A stretch of 64,000 nucleotides of DNA from Lentibacillus salicampi (GTDB lineage: Bacteria > Bacillota > Bacilli > Bacillales > Amphibacillaceae): contig NZ_SRHY01000003.1 of assembly GCF_004565465.1 (NCBI RefSeq), positions 124,001-188,000 on the forward strand, read 5' to 3'. Both the position numbers and the translations under genes were made by a program. Under the pieces are notes generated by a model. It had not been told where the DNA came from and searched no databases. It saw nothing but the letters and a program-made list of their open reading frames with translations. Shown here piece after piece: positions 21,013 through 31,014 of this stretch. How positions within the stretch are numbered: position 1 is the stretch's first letter; every line of letters starts with the position of its first letter.

Positions 21013-21514
21013 AAAACATATACAAATTGTTGAAGATTGGCCAAAGGAAGGCGTACAATTTAAAGATATAACACCATTAATGGATAATGGCAAAGTATTT
21101 AAGTCAGCAGTGGATGAAATTGTGGCATTTGCCCGCCAAAAAGATATCGATATCGTTGTTGGTCCTGAGGCAAGAGGGTTCATCATCGGCTGCCCTGTTT
21201 CCTATGCGCTGGAAGTAGGATTTGCACCAGTAAGAAAAGAAGGTAAATTGCCGCGTGACGTGATTAAAGTTGACTATGGTCTGGAATATGGAAAAAATGT
21301 TTTGACGATTCATAAAGACGCCATCAAACCCGGTCAGCGTGTTTTGATAACAGACGATTTGCTTGCAACAGGCGGCACAATCGAGGCAACCATCAATTTA
21401 GTTGAAGAACTGGGTGGTATTGTCGTTGGATGCGCTTTTCTAGTCGAACTATCCTATCTGAATGGACTGGGAAAATTGGATGGATATGACGTACTGACGT
21501 TAACACGTTATTAG
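21002..21514 (+). CDS. apt: Adenine phosphoribosyltransferase
   Basis: Purine salvage: adenine plus PRPP to AMP. The 170-residue enzyme has the PRPP-binding motif [14 protein letters not shown] and the adenine-site region [15 protein letters not shown] 21002 is preceded by AAGGAGGAAC; the frame opens earlier at a TTG but without a ribosome binding site. It lies between recJ and relA, the usual order, and a hairpin follows. Confidence 0.97.
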   Translation: MDYKKHIQIVEDWPKEGVQFKDITPLMDNGKVFKSAVDEIVAFARQKDIDIVVGPEARGFIIGCPVSYALEVGFAPVRKEGKLPRDVIKVDYGLEYGKNVLTIHKDAIKPGQRVLITDDLLATGGTIEATINLVEELGGIVVGCAFLVELSYLNGLGKLDGYDVLTLTRY

Positions 21515-21525
21515 TCCGGGATGAG

Positions 21526-21556
21526 AGGCCTGATCGAATGCATCAGGCCTGTTATG
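21526..21556 (+). terminator. Hairpin after apt
   Basis: Perfect 9-base stem AGGCCTGAT/ATCAGGCCT with a 7-base loop but a poor T-run (GTTATGATT); a weak terminator or RNA-stability hairpin. Confidence 0.55.
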
Positions 21557-21591
21557 ATTCATTCGGTTTTCGGAAATATAACGGTTTTTCC

Positions 21592-21620
21592 TTTACATTT
21601 CAGCAAAAATTTTTAATACT
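21592..21620 (+). promoter_or_regulatory. Candidate promoter for relA
   Basis: TTTACA, 17-base spacer, AATACT upstream of relA. The match is moderate. Confidence 0.4.
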
Positions 21621-21712
21621 ATAAACAATAGTAGAGGCAGGTAATGACTCAAACAGCTCGAGTCCGGATCCGTCTGTCGAGAACCATTGTCAAAGTGAAT
21701 TCAGGTGATTTT

Positions 21713-23914
21713 ATGGCGAAAGAAGAAATGTTAACAAATGAAGAAGTGATTGCGAAAGCCAGGACGTATCTTACAGAGGAAGATGCTGCTTTTCTCCGAC
21801 GTGCATATGAATTTGCTAATGATGCACATCAGGATCAATTCCGGAAATCTGGTGAGCCTTATATTGTTCATCCGGTTCAGGTTGCCGGGATTCTGGTTGA
21901 TCTGGAAATGGACCCGGTAACAATCGCGGTCGGTTTTTTGCATGATGTCGTTGAGGATACGGACGTGACGCTTGATGACCTGGAAGATTCGTTCAATGAG
22001 GAAGTGGCCATGCTTGTGGATGGCGTTACGAAGCTTGGTAAAATCAAGTATAAATCGAAGGAGGCCCTTCAGGCAGAAAACCACCGGAAAATGTTTGTGG
22101 CGATGGCAAGGGACATCCGGGTGATTCTGATCAAACTTGCCGACCGTTTGCATAATATGCGGACACTGAAACACTTGCCGCCGAATAAACAGCGGAGAAT
22201 TTCAAATGAGACCCTGGAAATATTCGCACCCTTAGCCCACCGACTCGGGATATCGACCATTAAATGGGAACTGGAGGATACGGCATTACGCTATTTGAAT
22301 CCACAACAATATTACCGGATCGTTCAGCTGATGAAACAGAAACGTGAAGAGCGGGAAACCTATATCGATGAGGTTATTGATGAGGTGAAGCAACAACTGA
22401 ATGATGTGAGTATTGAAGCTGATATTTCAGGCAGACCAAAACATTTATACAGTATTTACCGGAAAATGGTCAAGCAGAAAAAACAGTTTAATGAAATATA
22501 TGACTTGTTGGCAGTAAGGATTCTTGTTCACAGTATTAAAGACTGTTATGCCGTGCTGGGCATTATTCATACGTGCTGGAAACCGATGCCTGGCAGGTTT
22601 AAAGACTATATTGCAATGCCCAAGCCCAATCTTTATCAGTCATTGCATACGACGGTTATTGGCCCAAAAGGAGATCCGCTTGAAGTGCAGATCCGCACAA
22701 AAGAGATGCATGAAATCGCCGAATATGGAATCGCAGCACATTGGGCCTATAAAGAAGGAAAGCAATTACCAAAAGATAGTAAATCATTTGAGGAAAAATT
22801 GACCTGGTTCAAGGAGATTCTTGACTGGCAAAGTGAAACACACGATGCTGAAGAATTTATGGAAACATTAAAAGTTGATCTGTTTTCTGATATGGTTTAT
22901 GTCTTTACGCCAAAAGGTGATGTCATTGAACTGCCATCCGGTTCAGTACCACTTGATTTTGCTTACCGAATTCATACGGAGGTTGGCAATAAGACAATTG
23001 GTGCCAAAGTGAACGGGAAAATGGAGCCGCTCGACTATCAGCTGAAGAACGGGGATATTGTGGATGTGATGACTTCCAAACATTCGTATGGCCCCTCCCA
23101 GGACTGGCTGTCGATAACTCAAACGTCGCAAGCCAAAAGTAAAATTAAGCAATTTTTTAAAAAACAACGCCGTGATGAAAATATAAGCAAAGGGAAAGAA
23201 GCGGTCGACAAAGAAATCCGTGCGCTGGGAATCGAACCAAAAGAAGTGCTCACCAACGATAATTTGAAACGTTTGTTTGAAAAGTTTAATTTTTCCAGTG
23301 AGGACGACATGTATGCTGCAGTGGGATATCAGGGAATCACATCCGCATTAATCGCAACTCGGCTGACAGACAAATTGCGCCAGGATAAACAGAAGAAACA
23401 AAACCTGGAAGAGACAATTCAGGAAGTCAAAACTGACAGACTTACCAAAAAGGTGCAAAAAAAGGATTCGGGCGTAAAAGTTGAAGGTGTTGATAACTTA
23501 CTGGTGCGCCTGGCTAAATGCTGTAACCCGGTGCCTGGCGATGCCATTGAAGGCTATATTACAAAAGGCAGGGGCGTGTCTGTTCACCGGGCGGATTGCC
23601 CGAATATCCAGACCGAGGAAGCTAAAGAACGCGCTATTCATGTTGAATGGGAAAACGGCAACATCGACAAGAAACAATACCATGTTGACTTGGAAATATC
23701 GGGTTATGACCGCCGTGGCTTAGTGAATGAAGTCCTGCAGGCGGTAAATGAAATGAAGACAAATATTACGTATGTGAACGGCCGCTCTGACCGAAATAGA
23801 ATGGCTGTTATTCACATAACGATCCTCATTCATAATACCGGGCATTTAAAGCGGATTGTTGAACGGATTAAACAGATAAAGGACGTTTATACTGTAACAC
23901 GCACCATTCAATAG
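21713..23914 (+). CDS. relA: Bifunctional (p)ppGpp synthetase/hydrolase Rel
   Basis: Makes and degrades the alarmone (p)ppGpp in the stringent response; ribosome-associated. The 733-residue protein has the hydrolase HD domain ([31 protein letters not shown]), the synthetase domain ([32 protein letters not shown]), a TGS domain ([14 protein letters not shown]), a zinc-finger-like CCNPVPGD region and a C-terminal ACT domain. Intact HD residues suggest it is a true bifunctional Rel. ATG 21713 with CAGGTGAT upstream is preferred over the 5' extension. dtd follows 21 bases on. Confidence 0.97.
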   Translation: MAKEEMLTNEEVIAKARTYLTEEDAAFLRRAYEFANDAHQDQFRKSGEPYIVHPVQVAGILVDLEMDPVTIAVGFLHDVVEDTDVTLDDLEDSFNEEVAMLVDGVTKLGKIKYKSKEALQAENHRKMFVAMARDIRVILIKLADRLHNMRTLKHLPPNKQRRISNETLEIFAPLAHRLGISTIKWELEDTALRYLNPQQYYRIVQLMKQKREERETYIDEVIDEVKQQLNDVSIEADISGRPKHLYSIYRKMVKQKKQFNEIYDLLAVRILVHSIKDCYAVLGIIHTCWKPMPGRFKDYIAMPKPNLYQSLHTTVIGPKGDPLEVQIRTKEMHEIAEYGIAAHWAYKEGKQLPKDSKSFEEKLTWFKEILDWQSETHDAEEFMETLKVDLFSDMVYVFTPKGDVIELPSGSVPLDFAYRIHTEVGNKTIGAKVNGKMEPLDYQLKNGDIVDVMTSKHSYGPSQDWLSITQTSQAKSKIKQFFKKQRRDENISKGKEAVDKEIRALGIEPKEVLTNDNLKRLFEKFNFSSEDDMYAAVGYQGITSALIATRLTDKLRQDKQKKQNLEETIQEVKTDRLTKKVQKKDSGVKVEGVDNLLVRLAKCCNPVPGDAIEGYITKGRGVSVHRADCPNIQTEEAKERAIHVEWENGNIDKKQYHVDLEISGYDRRGLVNEVLQAVNEMKTNITYVNGRSDRNRMAVIHITILIHNTGHLKRIVERIKQIKDVYTVTRTIQ

Positions 23915-23935
23915 ATTAAAGGAGAGCTTAAGGCT

Positions 23936-24382
23936 ATGAGGGCAGTCATTCAGCGTGCGCGAGGCGCAAGTGTAACCGTGAACGAAAGTACGGCTGGTAC
24001 AATTGATCACGGTCTGGTCGTCCTCGTCGGCGTTACACACGATGATACAAGAGAAGATGCGGATTACCTGGTTCATAAACTGGTTCATTTACGGATTTTT
24101 GATGATCAGGACGGTAAAATGAATCTTTCACTAAAGGATGTTGCCGGAAAAGTCCTGTCCATTTCCCAATTCACTTTGTATGCGGATACGCGCAAAGGCA
24201 GGCGGCCCAACTATTTGAATGCCGCCGGACCAGAACAGGCGAATGAACTTTATCATTATTTTAATCAACAGGTTGAACAGCAGGATATTCATGTGGAGAC
24301 AGGGGAATTTGGCGAAATGATGCAAGTACAGCTGACCAATTCAGGTCCGGTGACCATTATTCTGGATACGGATGATAAATAG
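23936..24382 (+). CDS. dtd: D-aminoacyl-tRNA deacylase Dtd
   Basis: Removes D-amino acids, and glycine from tRNA-Ala, as a homodimer. The 148-residue protein starts [16 protein letters not shown] and has the active-site segment [19 protein letters not shown] and the cross-subunit Gly-cisPro motif in [21 protein letters not shown] precedes the ATG. It is cotranscribed with relA and its stop codon lies inside a long terminator stem. Confidence 0.96.
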   Translation: MRAVIQRARGASVTVNESTAGTIDHGLVVLVGVTHDDTREDADYLVHKLVHLRIFDDQDGKMNLSLKDVAGKVLSISQFTLYADTRKGRRPNYLNAAGPEQANELYHYFNQQVEQQDIHVETGEFGEMMQVQLTNSGPVTIILDTDDK

Positions 24383-24414
24383 CGGAGAATGGGGGCCCAT
24401 TCTCCGCTATTTAT
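24375..24414. terminator. Long bidirectional terminator between dtd and the amidase gene
   Basis: A perfect 19-base stem (24375-24393 with 24396-24414) and a two-base loop, containing the dtd stop. It serves both convergent genes. Confidence 0.85.
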
Positions 24415-24444
24415 TTCCAAACGTAACGAGCAAGCGGGCAATCG

Positions 24445-25491
24445 TTATTTAAAATATTGGGTAAGACCGGTAACCATCCCCGAGACTAATTGTTTTTGAT
24501 AACTGGTTGTCTGGAGACGCTGCTCTTGTTCTGAATTGGAAATAAATCCAAGTTCCACGAGAATGGATGGATTGAAATTTTGTCTGATGACATAATAATC
24601 TTCCTGAAGAGCCTCGCGGTCAGTTGCTTCGGTTTTGTTTATCAGTCCTTCCTGAACGAACCGGGCAAGTTCCTCACTCTGCTTATGATAATAATACGTG
24701 TTGATTCCAGTAATATCAGGTGCCTGAGGAAAGCTGTTATAGTGGATACTGATAAAAGCATCAGTATTTGCCAGATTGGCCAGGCTCGTCCTGCTGGCAA
24801 GTGAAACAAATTGGCCCGTGTCTCTGGTTAAAACAACCTCGGCGCCAAGCATGGTCAGTTCTTTTTTGAGTTCCTGCATCGTTCGGTAAGTAAAGTCTTT
24901 TTCATATGTTCCGCTTGCACCGATCGCTCCTACATCACGCCCGCCATGACCAGCATCAATAACGATGGTTTTATTTTCGAGGCCTGCCGGAGATGACGGT
25001 TTATGACGATCAACAAACTCCTGTCGTACATACCCGGACATTTCGCCATTTGCAATCTTATACCAATTGTTCTCTGCGGCTATAACGTCAAAATCATCAC
25101 CTTTTTTGGCAAATCCAGTGATATCATATGACGTTGAAGGGCCTTCCCGTAAATGGGTGTTGTCATGTTGTATGGTAACGCTGCTGATGACATGGCCTAT
25201 CGTTGTATCACCGGTCGATGCATCCCTGTGTGCCGAATCGATGTCAACGAATTCGCGTGTTACCCAGCCGCTTTCATGGTCAAACGCTATTTCCACCCAG
25301 TCATTTTGCAGGCTGATAATCTGGAGCGCTTCGCCGGTATGCACCTGGCCGATTCGTTCATAATCCGTCCCGGGCCCTGACCGGATATTCAGATCATCCG
25401 TGATGACCACAGCCTTGTCAGCTTGTACAGAAGGCGTAAATGAAAAGCATAGAATAAACAGTAATACTCCGACTGATTTTTTAAAATGCAC
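24445..25491 (-). CDS. N-acetylmuramoyl-L-alanine amidase with SH3b domains
   Basis: Exported cell-wall hydrolase. The 348-residue precursor has a signal peptide (KKSVGVLLFILCFSFTPSVQA), two bacterial SH3 repeats (about 24-90 and 100-160, each with a NIRSGPG or HLREGPS motif) and a C-terminal Amidase_3 zinc domain. Zinc and catalytic residues show in IVIDAGHGGRDVGAIG, SIHYNS and the final ILVELGFISN. Start is GTG at 25491 behind ATAGGAGG; the longer reading overlaps the ribosome binding site. It resembles B. subtilis YrvJ, which lies in the same neighbourhood. Confidence 0.9.
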   Translation of the reverse strand: MHFKKSVGVLLFILCFSFTPSVQADKAVVITDDLNIRSGPGTDYERIGQVHTGEALQIISLQNDWVEIAFDHESGWVTREFVDIDSAHRDASTGDTTIGHVISSVTIQHDNTHLREGPSTSYDITGFAKKGDDFDVIAAENNWYKIANGEMSGYVRQEFVDRHKPSSPAGLENKTIVIDAGHGGRDVGAIGASGTYEKDFTYRTMQELKKELTMLGAEVVLTRDTGQFVSLASRTSLANLANTDAFISIHYNSFPQAPDITGINTYYYHKQSEELARFVQEGLINKTEATDREALQEDYYVIRQNFNPSILVELGFISNSEQEQRLQTTSYQKQLVSGMVTGLTQYFK

Positions 25492-25583
25492 ACCTTTTCC
25501 TCCTATCCAACCTTCATTAACCTTGATTGTAATAAAAAGTTTTAAAAGAGGCAAAACTAAAGATAGTGAGGGAGGGTACGGTT

Positions 25584-25757
25584 ATGCGTACAAACGAAAA
25601 ACAGTGGAACGCAAATGTCAATAAAGGCGTTTACGGGGCAGACTTTCATCGCTTTATGGAAATGGAAGATCAGTTTAATCATATGGAAATAGCAGAAGAA
25701 TTGGGAATTTCCCTTGGCGAGGTTAAAAGGCTGAAGAAAAAAATTATCCGTACTTGA
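25584..25757 (+). CDS. Small helix-turn-helix protein
   Basis: A 57-residue protein whose C-terminal half (EIAEELGISLGEVKRLKKKI) is a sigma-factor-like helix-turn-helix. A strong GAGGGAGGG precedes the ATG. Small genes of this kind sit beside the amidase and hisS in Bacillus (yrzK, from memory). DNA binding is inferred and the function is unknown. The promoter of the hisS leader overlaps its last codons. Confidence 0.75.
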   Translation: MRTNEKQWNANVNKGVYGADFHRFMEMEDQFNHMEIAEELGISLGEVKRLKKKIIRT

Positions 25758-25782
25758 CAATATAATGGTGAAACATTAATAT
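25754..25782 (+). promoter_or_regulatory. Sigma-A promoter of the hisS-aspS T-box leader
   Basis: TTGACA, exactly 17 bases, TAATAT: a near-consensus promoter placing the transcript start near 25789. Confidence 0.85.
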
Positions 25783-25789
25783 AGAAGTC

Positions 25790-26057
25790 ATTCAATACGA
25801 AAATTAAACCGACCAGTGAGGGAAAGAGTAGTCAGATTGTGAGGTCCAAAGAGAGAAAATGTCATCGGCTGAAAACATTTTCGTACCGAGCCCTGATGAA
25901 CGACATTCCTTAGGTTCTATATCGAAAAGAAACAAGTAGGTATAGACGTCTTGCAGGCGTTAACTGTGAAGAGCGGATGCTTAAGACGGCATCAACCAGG
26001 GTGGCAACGCGGGTAAACTCCCGTCCCTTATTACCAGTAAGGGACCGGGGGTTTTTT
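25790..26057 (+). promoter_or_regulatory. T-box riboswitch of hisS-aspS
   Basis: tRNA-sensing leader that attenuates transcription until uncharged tRNA binds. The conserved T-box sequence AGGGTGGCAACGCGGG is at 25998-26013, followed by the terminator stem GTCCCTTA/TAAGGGAC and TTTTTT (about 26019-26057). The specifier region reads GATGAACGACATTCC around 25895-25910; GAC (Asp, 25902-25904) and CAT (His, 25904-25906) overlap there. Which codon is read is not certain from sequence alone. Confidence 0.92.
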
Positions 26058-26102
26058 GTTATAATGTCAGAAAATATACGTTATGGATGTCCTTATAAGA
26101 AT

Positions 26103-26145
26103 ACAACTCATTCAATAAAAAATGAGTGAATGCGTATTTTTCGAA
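26103..26145 (+). repeat. Short hairpin repeat in the hisS leader
   Basis: ACTCATT/AATGAGT stem with outer AATAC/GTATT pairs and a T-run (ATTTTT), beyond the T-box terminator and 60-odd bases before hisS. It matches a hairpin upstream of trmR (45446-45482) at about 27 of 33 positions. Confidence 0.6.
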
Positions 26146-26211
26146 TATTATTTACCTGAAGCATCGACACTAACCAAGCCATTATTTTAAATGATTTAGG
26201 GGGTATAGATA

Positions 26212-27492
26212 ATGAGTATAAAAGCGCCACGCGGGACAGCTGACATTTTACCGGAAGAAGCGGCGAAATGGCAATTTATTGAGGAAAATATAAAGGACGT
26301 TTGCAGACGATATCATTTTGAGGAAATCCGCACACCTTTATTTGAGCATACGGAGCTTTTTCAGCGAGGGGTGGGCGATTCGACCGATATTGTTCAAAAA
26401 GAGATGTATACGTTTGAAGACAAGGGCGGCAGGAGTCTGACGTTACGACCGGAAGGCACTGCATCGGTGGTACGACCTTTTGTTGAACATAAACTGCATG
26501 GAAGTCCTAATCAACCAGTCAAACTTTATTATTTTGCTCAAATGTTCCGTTATGAACGACCGCAGAAGGGCAGAATGCGACAGCTAAATCAGTTCGGGGT
26601 TGAGATCATGGGAAGTGCGGATCCGGCAGTGGACGCCGAGGTAATTGACCTGGCCATGACGTGTTATCGTGAACTTGGACTGACGTCACTGAAATTAGTG
26701 ATTAATTCGTTGGGAGACAAGGAGAGCAGCTATCGGCACCGTCAGGCATTAGTTGACCATTTCACGCCCCATAAGGATGAGTTTTGCAGTGATTGTCAGA
26801 CACGGCTTGTCCAAAATCCGTTGCGAATTTTGGATTGTAAAACAGATCAGGACCATCCCGCCATGAAGACGGCACCTTCTATTTTGGATTATTTGAACGA
26901 GGATTCCTCTCAGTATTTTGAAAAAGTCAAAAGCTATTTGACGCTGATGGGGATTGATTATGAAGTCGATCCAAATTTGGTGCGCGGGCTTGACTATTAT
27001 AATCACACTGCTTTTGAAATCATGAGTGAAGCTGAAGGATTCGGAGCAATTACCACACTTGCCGGCGGTGGCAGGTATAATGGACTGGTTGAGGAATTAG
27101 GAGGACCTGAGACCCCCGGTATTGGTTTTGGCATGGGGTTGGAGCGCTTGTTAATGGCATTGGAAGCTGAAAAGATTAATATTCCGGTAGACAGCGATCT
27201 GGACTGCTTTCTTGTGACAGTTGGTGATGAGGCTGAAAAAGTTTCGGTTCAGATTCTCCATGATTTGCGCAAACGCGGCATCCAAATTGATCGGGACTAC
27301 CAGGGCCGTAAAATCAAAGCACAATTTAAAGCCGCCGACCGTTATCACGCCAAATATGTCCTTGTTCTCGGTGAAACTGAAATGGAGCGGGGAACCATTA
27401 ATGTGAAAGAAATGGCGACCGGAGATCAGGAAGAAGTATCATTGGCTGAACTGGCCGAGTTTATGAACGGAAAACTTCTCAGGAGGAAATGA
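26212..27492 (+). CDS. hisS: Histidyl-tRNA synthetase
   Basis: Class II synthetase charging tRNA-His. The 426-residue protein starts with the typical [12 protein letters not shown], has motif 2 in [18 protein letters not shown], the histidine-specific [13 protein letters not shown], and motif 3 [11 protein letters not shown], then a C-terminal anticodon domain. ATG 26212 follows TTAGGGGGT. Its TGA overlaps the beginning of aspS; the pair forms one T-box-regulated operon. Confidence 0.97.
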   Translation: MSIKAPRGTADILPEEAAKWQFIEENIKDVCRRYHFEEIRTPLFEHTELFQRGVGDSTDIVQKEMYTFEDKGGRSLTLRPEGTASVVRPFVEHKLHGSPNQPVKLYYFAQMFRYERPQKGRMRQLNQFGVEIMGSADPAVDAEVIDLAMTCYRELGLTSLKLVINSLGDKESSYRHRQALVDHFTPHKDEFCSDCQTRLVQNPLRILDCKTDQDHPAMKTAPSILDYLNEDSSQYFEKVKSYLTLMGIDYEVDPNLVRGLDYYNHTAFEIMSEAEGFGAITTLAGGGRYNGLVEELGGPETPGIGFGMGLERLLMALEAEKINIPVDSDLDCFLVTVGDEAEKVSVQILHDLRKRGIQIDRDYQGRKIKAQFKAADRYHAKYVLVLGETEMERGTINVKEMATGDQEEVSLAELAEFMNGKLLRRK

Positions 27493-27494
27493 TA

Positions 27495-29261
27495 ATGAGT
27501 GAGCGCATATTAGGCGGAACATTAAGTGAAAAAGATGTTAATCAATCGGTGTTGCTGAAAGGTTGGGTGCAAAAACGCCGTGATTTGGGCGGGCTGATCT
27601 TTATCGATTTACGTGATAAGTCCGGTCTTGTGCAAGTTGTATTCAATCCGGATCATTCGAAAGCTGCTTTGCAAGCGGCTGAAGGGGTGAGAACGGAATA
27701 CGTTCTGGAAATAAAGGGTAAGGTTGTGAAACGTGCCGAAGAAACCGTAAACCCGGCAATGGGGACTGGCCGGATTGAAGTACTGGCGACAGATTTAGTC
27801 GTTTTAAATAAGGCCAAAACGCCACCGTTTCTTATTGAGGAAGAGACAGATGTTGCCGAAGATTTACGTTTGAAGTATCGTTATATTGATTTGCGGAGAA
27901 GTACGCTGCAGGAAACATTTAAAATGCGGCATCGGGCAACACAGGCAATTCGAAACTTTTTAAATGATGATGGGTTTTTGGAAATGGAGACACCCATTTT
28001 AACGAAAAGCACGCCGGAGGGCGCAAGAGACTATCTCGTGCCAAGCCGAGTCCATCAAGGTCATTTTTATGCACTGCCACAATCTCCCCAGCTATTTAAA
28101 CAGTTGATCATGATGAGTGGTTTTGAAAAATACTATCAGATTGCCCGATGTTTCCGGGATGAGGATTTGCGGGCGGATCGTCAGCCGGAATTCACGCAGG
28201 TTGATATTGAAACATCATTCCTGACTAGCGATGAGATTATGGAAATGACGGAAAACATGATGCGAAATATGCTGAAAGAAGTTAAAAATAAAGACCTCTC
28301 ACTTCCGCTGCCACGTATGCCTTATGATGAAGCAATGGAGCGTTTCGGATCCGATAAACCGGACACAAGATTTGGTATGGAATTGATTCATGTATCGGAT
28401 ATTGTGGAACATGCGTCGTTTAAGGTTTTTCGGGATGCGATTGAATCAGGAGGAAAAGTCAGCCTCTTAAATGTTAAGGGACAAGCAGCTCAATATTCCC
28501 GGAAAGATATTGATAAATTGACTGAATTTGCGAAGGTTTACGGTGCTAAAGGACTGGCATGGCTTAAAGTTAACGATGGCGAATTGACTGGTCCGATCGC
28601 AAAATTCCTTACTGATGAAGAAAAAAATGGACTGATTGACCGGTCGGCTGCCGATGATGCTGACTTGCTTTTATTTTGCGCCGACAAAACTGCTGTTGTG
28701 TATGACAGTTTAGGCGCACTAAGGCTGAAACTCGGAAAGGAATTAAACTTGATTGATGAGAATCAGTTCAATTTTCTGTGGGTGACGGACTGGCCATTAT
28801 TGGAGTATGATGAAGATTCCGCTCGTTATTTTGCTGCACACCATCCGTTTACGATGCCGGTTGAAGAAGATCTTGACAAGCTGGAACGTGACCCGGGAAG
28901 TGTCCGGGCAAATGCGTATGACCTTGTATTGAATGGTTATGAACTTGGCGGGGGATCGTTGCGGATTCACAAAAAAGAACAACAGCTGAAGATGTTTGAC
29001 GTATTAGGGTTTACAAAGGAAGAAGCAAATGAACAGTTTGGTTTTCTGCTTGAAGCACTGGAATACGGTGCACCGCCGCACGGGGGCATTGCTCTGGGGC
29101 TGGACAGGATTGTCATGTTATTGGCAGGAAGATCTAATTTGAGAGATACGATCCTATTTCCAAAGACGGCCTCGGCATCAGATTTACTCACAGATGCACC
29201 AGGTGATGTCAGTCAAGCACAGCTGGACGAATTGTCTATTCGAATCAATGATGGTATATGA
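27495..29261 (+). CDS. aspS: Aspartyl-tRNA synthetase
   Basis: Class II synthetase of the bacterial type, 588 residues: N-terminal OB anticodon domain (about 1-105), catalytic domain with [15 protein letters not shown] and [16 protein letters not shown], the GAD insertion (about 290-420) and motif 3 [19 protein letters not shown] at 27481-27486 is spaced eight bases from the ATG at 27495 but only two from that at 27489, so the former is used. The gene is followed by the 6S RNA locus, as in B. subtilis. Confidence 0.97.
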   Translation: MSERILGGTLSEKDVNQSVLLKGWVQKRRDLGGLIFIDLRDKSGLVQVVFNPDHSKAALQAAEGVRTEYVLEIKGKVVKRAEETVNPAMGTGRIEVLATDLVVLNKAKTPPFLIEEETDVAEDLRLKYRYIDLRRSTLQETFKMRHRATQAIRNFLNDDGFLEMETPILTKSTPEGARDYLVPSRVHQGHFYALPQSPQLFKQLIMMSGFEKYYQIARCFRDEDLRADRQPEFTQVDIETSFLTSDEIMEMTENMMRNMLKEVKNKDLSLPLPRMPYDEAMERFGSDKPDTRFGMELIHVSDIVEHASFKVFRDAIESGGKVSLLNVKGQAAQYSRKDIDKLTEFAKVYGAKGLAWLKVNDGELTGPIAKFLTDEEKNGLIDRSAADDADLLLFCADKTAVVYDSLGALRLKLGKELNLIDENQFNFLWVTDWPLLEYDEDSARYFAAHHPFTMPVEEDLDKLERDPGSVRANAYDLVLNGYELGGGSLRIHKKEQQLKMFDVLGFTKEEANEQFGFLLEALEYGAPPHGGIALGLDRIVMLLAGRSNLRDTILFPKTASASDLLTDAPGDVSQAQLDELSIRINDGI

Positions 29262-29323
29262 GTTAAATGCAGAATTGTTGTAGAATTGTCATGTTTGTCA
29301 TGAATATTTTATTTGCTCGAATA

Positions 29324-29352
29324 TTGATTACAAAGCATCTGTATGATAAGAT
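29324..29352 (+). promoter_or_regulatory. Candidate promoter for 6S RNA
   Basis: TTGATT, 17 bases, TAAGAT. A start near 29359 would leave about 23 bases to be trimmed from the 5' end; 5' processing is known for B. subtilis 6S-1 RNA. Confidence 0.5.
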
Positions 29353-29381
29353 AATTCTACAGTAAATTTTTATTGCATGAT

Positions 29382-29565
29382 CAATCCTGATGTGTTCGTC
29401 TGATAAATTCGTTTTGACCGAACACTTTTATAAACGGGAGCCCACATAGGTTTTCATATTGCGTGCAAGCCCCGGGGCCGGGGAAGCATAATAAATATGG
29501 AACAGGGCACCCACCTGCCAGGAGCGGGATCAAAACAAGAAGACAGACGGCACAATTGGGATTGA
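29382..29565 (+). ncRNA. bsrA: 6S RNA (BsrA/SsrS type)
   Basis: Non-coding RNA that binds sigma-A RNA polymerase by mimicking an open promoter. The ends form a long terminal stem: 29383-29402 (begins AATCCTGATGTG) pairs with 29544-29563 (ends AATTGGGATT), with some mismatches. Internal sequence such as GTGCAAGCCCC, GGAAGCATAATAAATA and GGAACAGGGCACCCACC matches what I recall of B. subtilis 6S-1 RNA, which also lies downstream of aspS. No protein is likely on either strand. Exact ends are estimated from the stem. Confidence 0.85.
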
Positions 29566-29619
29566 TAGATACATAAAAATGCATAGAAATAGTAATTGGA
29601 GCTGGGACAAACCTCAACT

Positions 29620-29664
29620 ACTTAAACTAAAAAACGAATGATCATTCGTTTTTTTAGTTTAAGT
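29620..29664. terminator. Near-perfect palindromic terminator after 6S RNA
   Basis: Arms of about 22 bases (ACTTAAACT...CGAATGA with its complement) interrupted only by one extra T, with A and T runs giving termination in either direction. Confidence 0.8.
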
Positions 29665-29672
29665 TAGGATGT

Positions 29673-29815
29673 GCTAGCCATCGCTCCGGAAGAATACTTG
29701 GTGCTCGTCTTGCTGCAAGATGTTGCGATTTTAGCCTTTGAACCTAAATGGCGCGCTCCGGGCCCCCATCCAGCCCTCCGCTTGCCCTGGAATCTCCGTA
29801 TTTTTACTCTGCTGG
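29673..29815 (+). repeat. GC-rich dispersed repeat, copy 3
   Basis: Contains CGCTCCGGAAGAATACTTGG, TGCTCGTCTTGCTGCAAG, TTAGCCTTTGAACC and GGAATCTCCGTATTTTTACT, all shared with the copies at 13425-13679 and 30750-30956. Confidence 0.65.
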
Positions 29816-29833
29816 TGAAACGCCTATCACTAT

Positions 29834-29886
29834 AATAAAAATCCGAACAGATTACATATTTTTTACATCTTGTTCGGATTTTTATT
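29834..29886. terminator. Terminator of the rsfA-like gene
   Basis: Perfect 16-base stem AATAAAAATCCGAACA/TGTTCGGATTTTTATT around an AT-rich loop, just past the minus-strand stop. Confidence 0.85.
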
Positions 29887-29935
29887 TTAATGCTATTCTT
29901 TTGGCCCAGCCTCTTGCCACTGCAGAATTTGAGCG

Positions 29936-30586
29936 TTATTGATTTGGACCATCCGCAACTTGCTGCAGATTGCCATTTTTATCCATTCGGAATGAAGGGG
30001 TTTTGAATGAATCCTGATCATCAAAGACTGTCATTTTTCGGGCTCTGTCCATAATCTGCATAAACACCTGATAATCTTCCTGTACAGTTTCCAGTTGTTT
30101 GGTTGTACGGCTCAGCTTATTTTCCAATTCACTTACTTGATCCCTTAGAGTGTCATTTTCCTGTTGTGTTTGCTCCAGGGATTGTTTTGATTGATTGGAA
30201 GCCTGATAGTCTTTTTTTAACTGCTTTAAAAATTGGATGACAGAATCCATTGTTATTGGTGGCTGCTCGTGCACTTCCTCTGTTTTATCCAGTTCCACAA
30301 CCTGATTATTCTGTGGAATCGTGATGACTGGCTGTTTTGCTTTTGCAGCTGTTTCGCGTTTTTTCTCTTTTCTTTGCCGTTTTGCAATTTCTATCGCATC
30401 ATTATATTTATTTCTGACTTCGGCATTCCAGCGGAAACCACAAGCTGCTGAGGTGCGATTTAATTGATCGCCCACTTCCTCAAAGGCATGCAGCTGTGTG
30501 CTGCCTTCTCTGATATGGCGCAATACCGTCTCCGCCAGAAGCAAATCATCTTCGTGCGACCAGGCATCTTGTCTTACTTTAGCCAT
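29936..30586 (-). CDS. RsfA-family prespore transcription regulator
   Basis: A 216-residue protein with an N-terminal Myb/SANT-like DNA-binding domain (WSHEDDLLLAETVLRHIREG ... TSAACGFRWNAEVR, about 8-60), a linker, and a C-terminal coiled coil (about 120-190, ENDTLRDQVSELENKL). This architecture is the RsfA/YlbO family, regulators of forespore sigma-F and sigma-G genes. Start ATG 30586 has AAAAAGGAG on the minus strand; the upstream Met at 30607 is rejected. In B. subtilis the site between the 6S RNA gene and rarA holds yrvM (tcdA), absent here. Confidence 0.82.
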   Translation of the reverse strand: MAKVRQDAWSHEDDLLLAETVLRHIREGSTQLHAFEEVGDQLNRTSAACGFRWNAEVRNKYNDAIEIAKRQRKEKKRETAAKAKQPVITIPQNNQVVELDKTEEVHEQPPITMDSVIQFLKQLKKDYQASNQSKQSLEQTQQENDTLRDQVSELENKLSRTTKQLETVQEDYQVFMQIMDRARKMTVFDDQDSFKTPSFRMDKNGNLQQVADGPNQ

Positions 30587-30749
30587 AATATTCAACTCCT
30601 TTTTCAATACGGTCCAACAATAGATTTTTGTCTTACTATTTTCTGTACTATTTAGTGTGGCCGCTTGAAAAAAGAATTATACCTTTAAAGTCTGGTTCTT
30701 TACCAAAATCTAAGGTTGACAAATTAGAAGAATATTTAATGCAGGCAAT

Positions 30750-30956
30750 CGCTATGGAAAAAACACTTGGTGCTCGTCGTGTTGGAAGTTATTTCGGGGA
30801 AGCAGCACTCCTCGCAACCCGCAGTATACTCGGCAGAAGTTTTGCTCGTCGCTCTCCGTGGGCTTGTCCTCAGCCTCCTCGAAAAAAAGAGCACTTTTTC
30901 TGCTCAGGTCTACACTGCGCATTGCCACAGAAGTCTCCGTGTTTTTCCTCCGCTAG
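30750..30956 (+). repeat. GC-rich dispersed repeat, copy 4
   Basis: Shares ACTTGGTGCTCGTCGTGTTG and CAGCACTCCTCGCAAC-like sequence with the minus-strand copy at 13425-13679, and AAGTCTCCGTG...CCTCCGCTAG with the plus-strand copy at 12995-13194. The other part of the 30587-31014 gap (30608-30750) is AT-rich with no feature I can name beyond the presumed promoter region of the rsfA-like gene. Confidence 0.7.
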
Positions 30957-31014
30957 CTAGCTTTTTGTTCTCATTTTTATTCATTCACTTCAACCATAGA
31001 TTTTGATGTCAATC

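Noticed and set aside
29381..29617. 78-codon frame on the minus strand
   Set aside because: It lies exactly over the 6S RNA, whose pairing and conserved segments explain the sequence.
30628..30960. 110-codon open frame on the plus strand
   Set aside because: Most of it translates the GC-rich repeat; no plausible start signal or known family.
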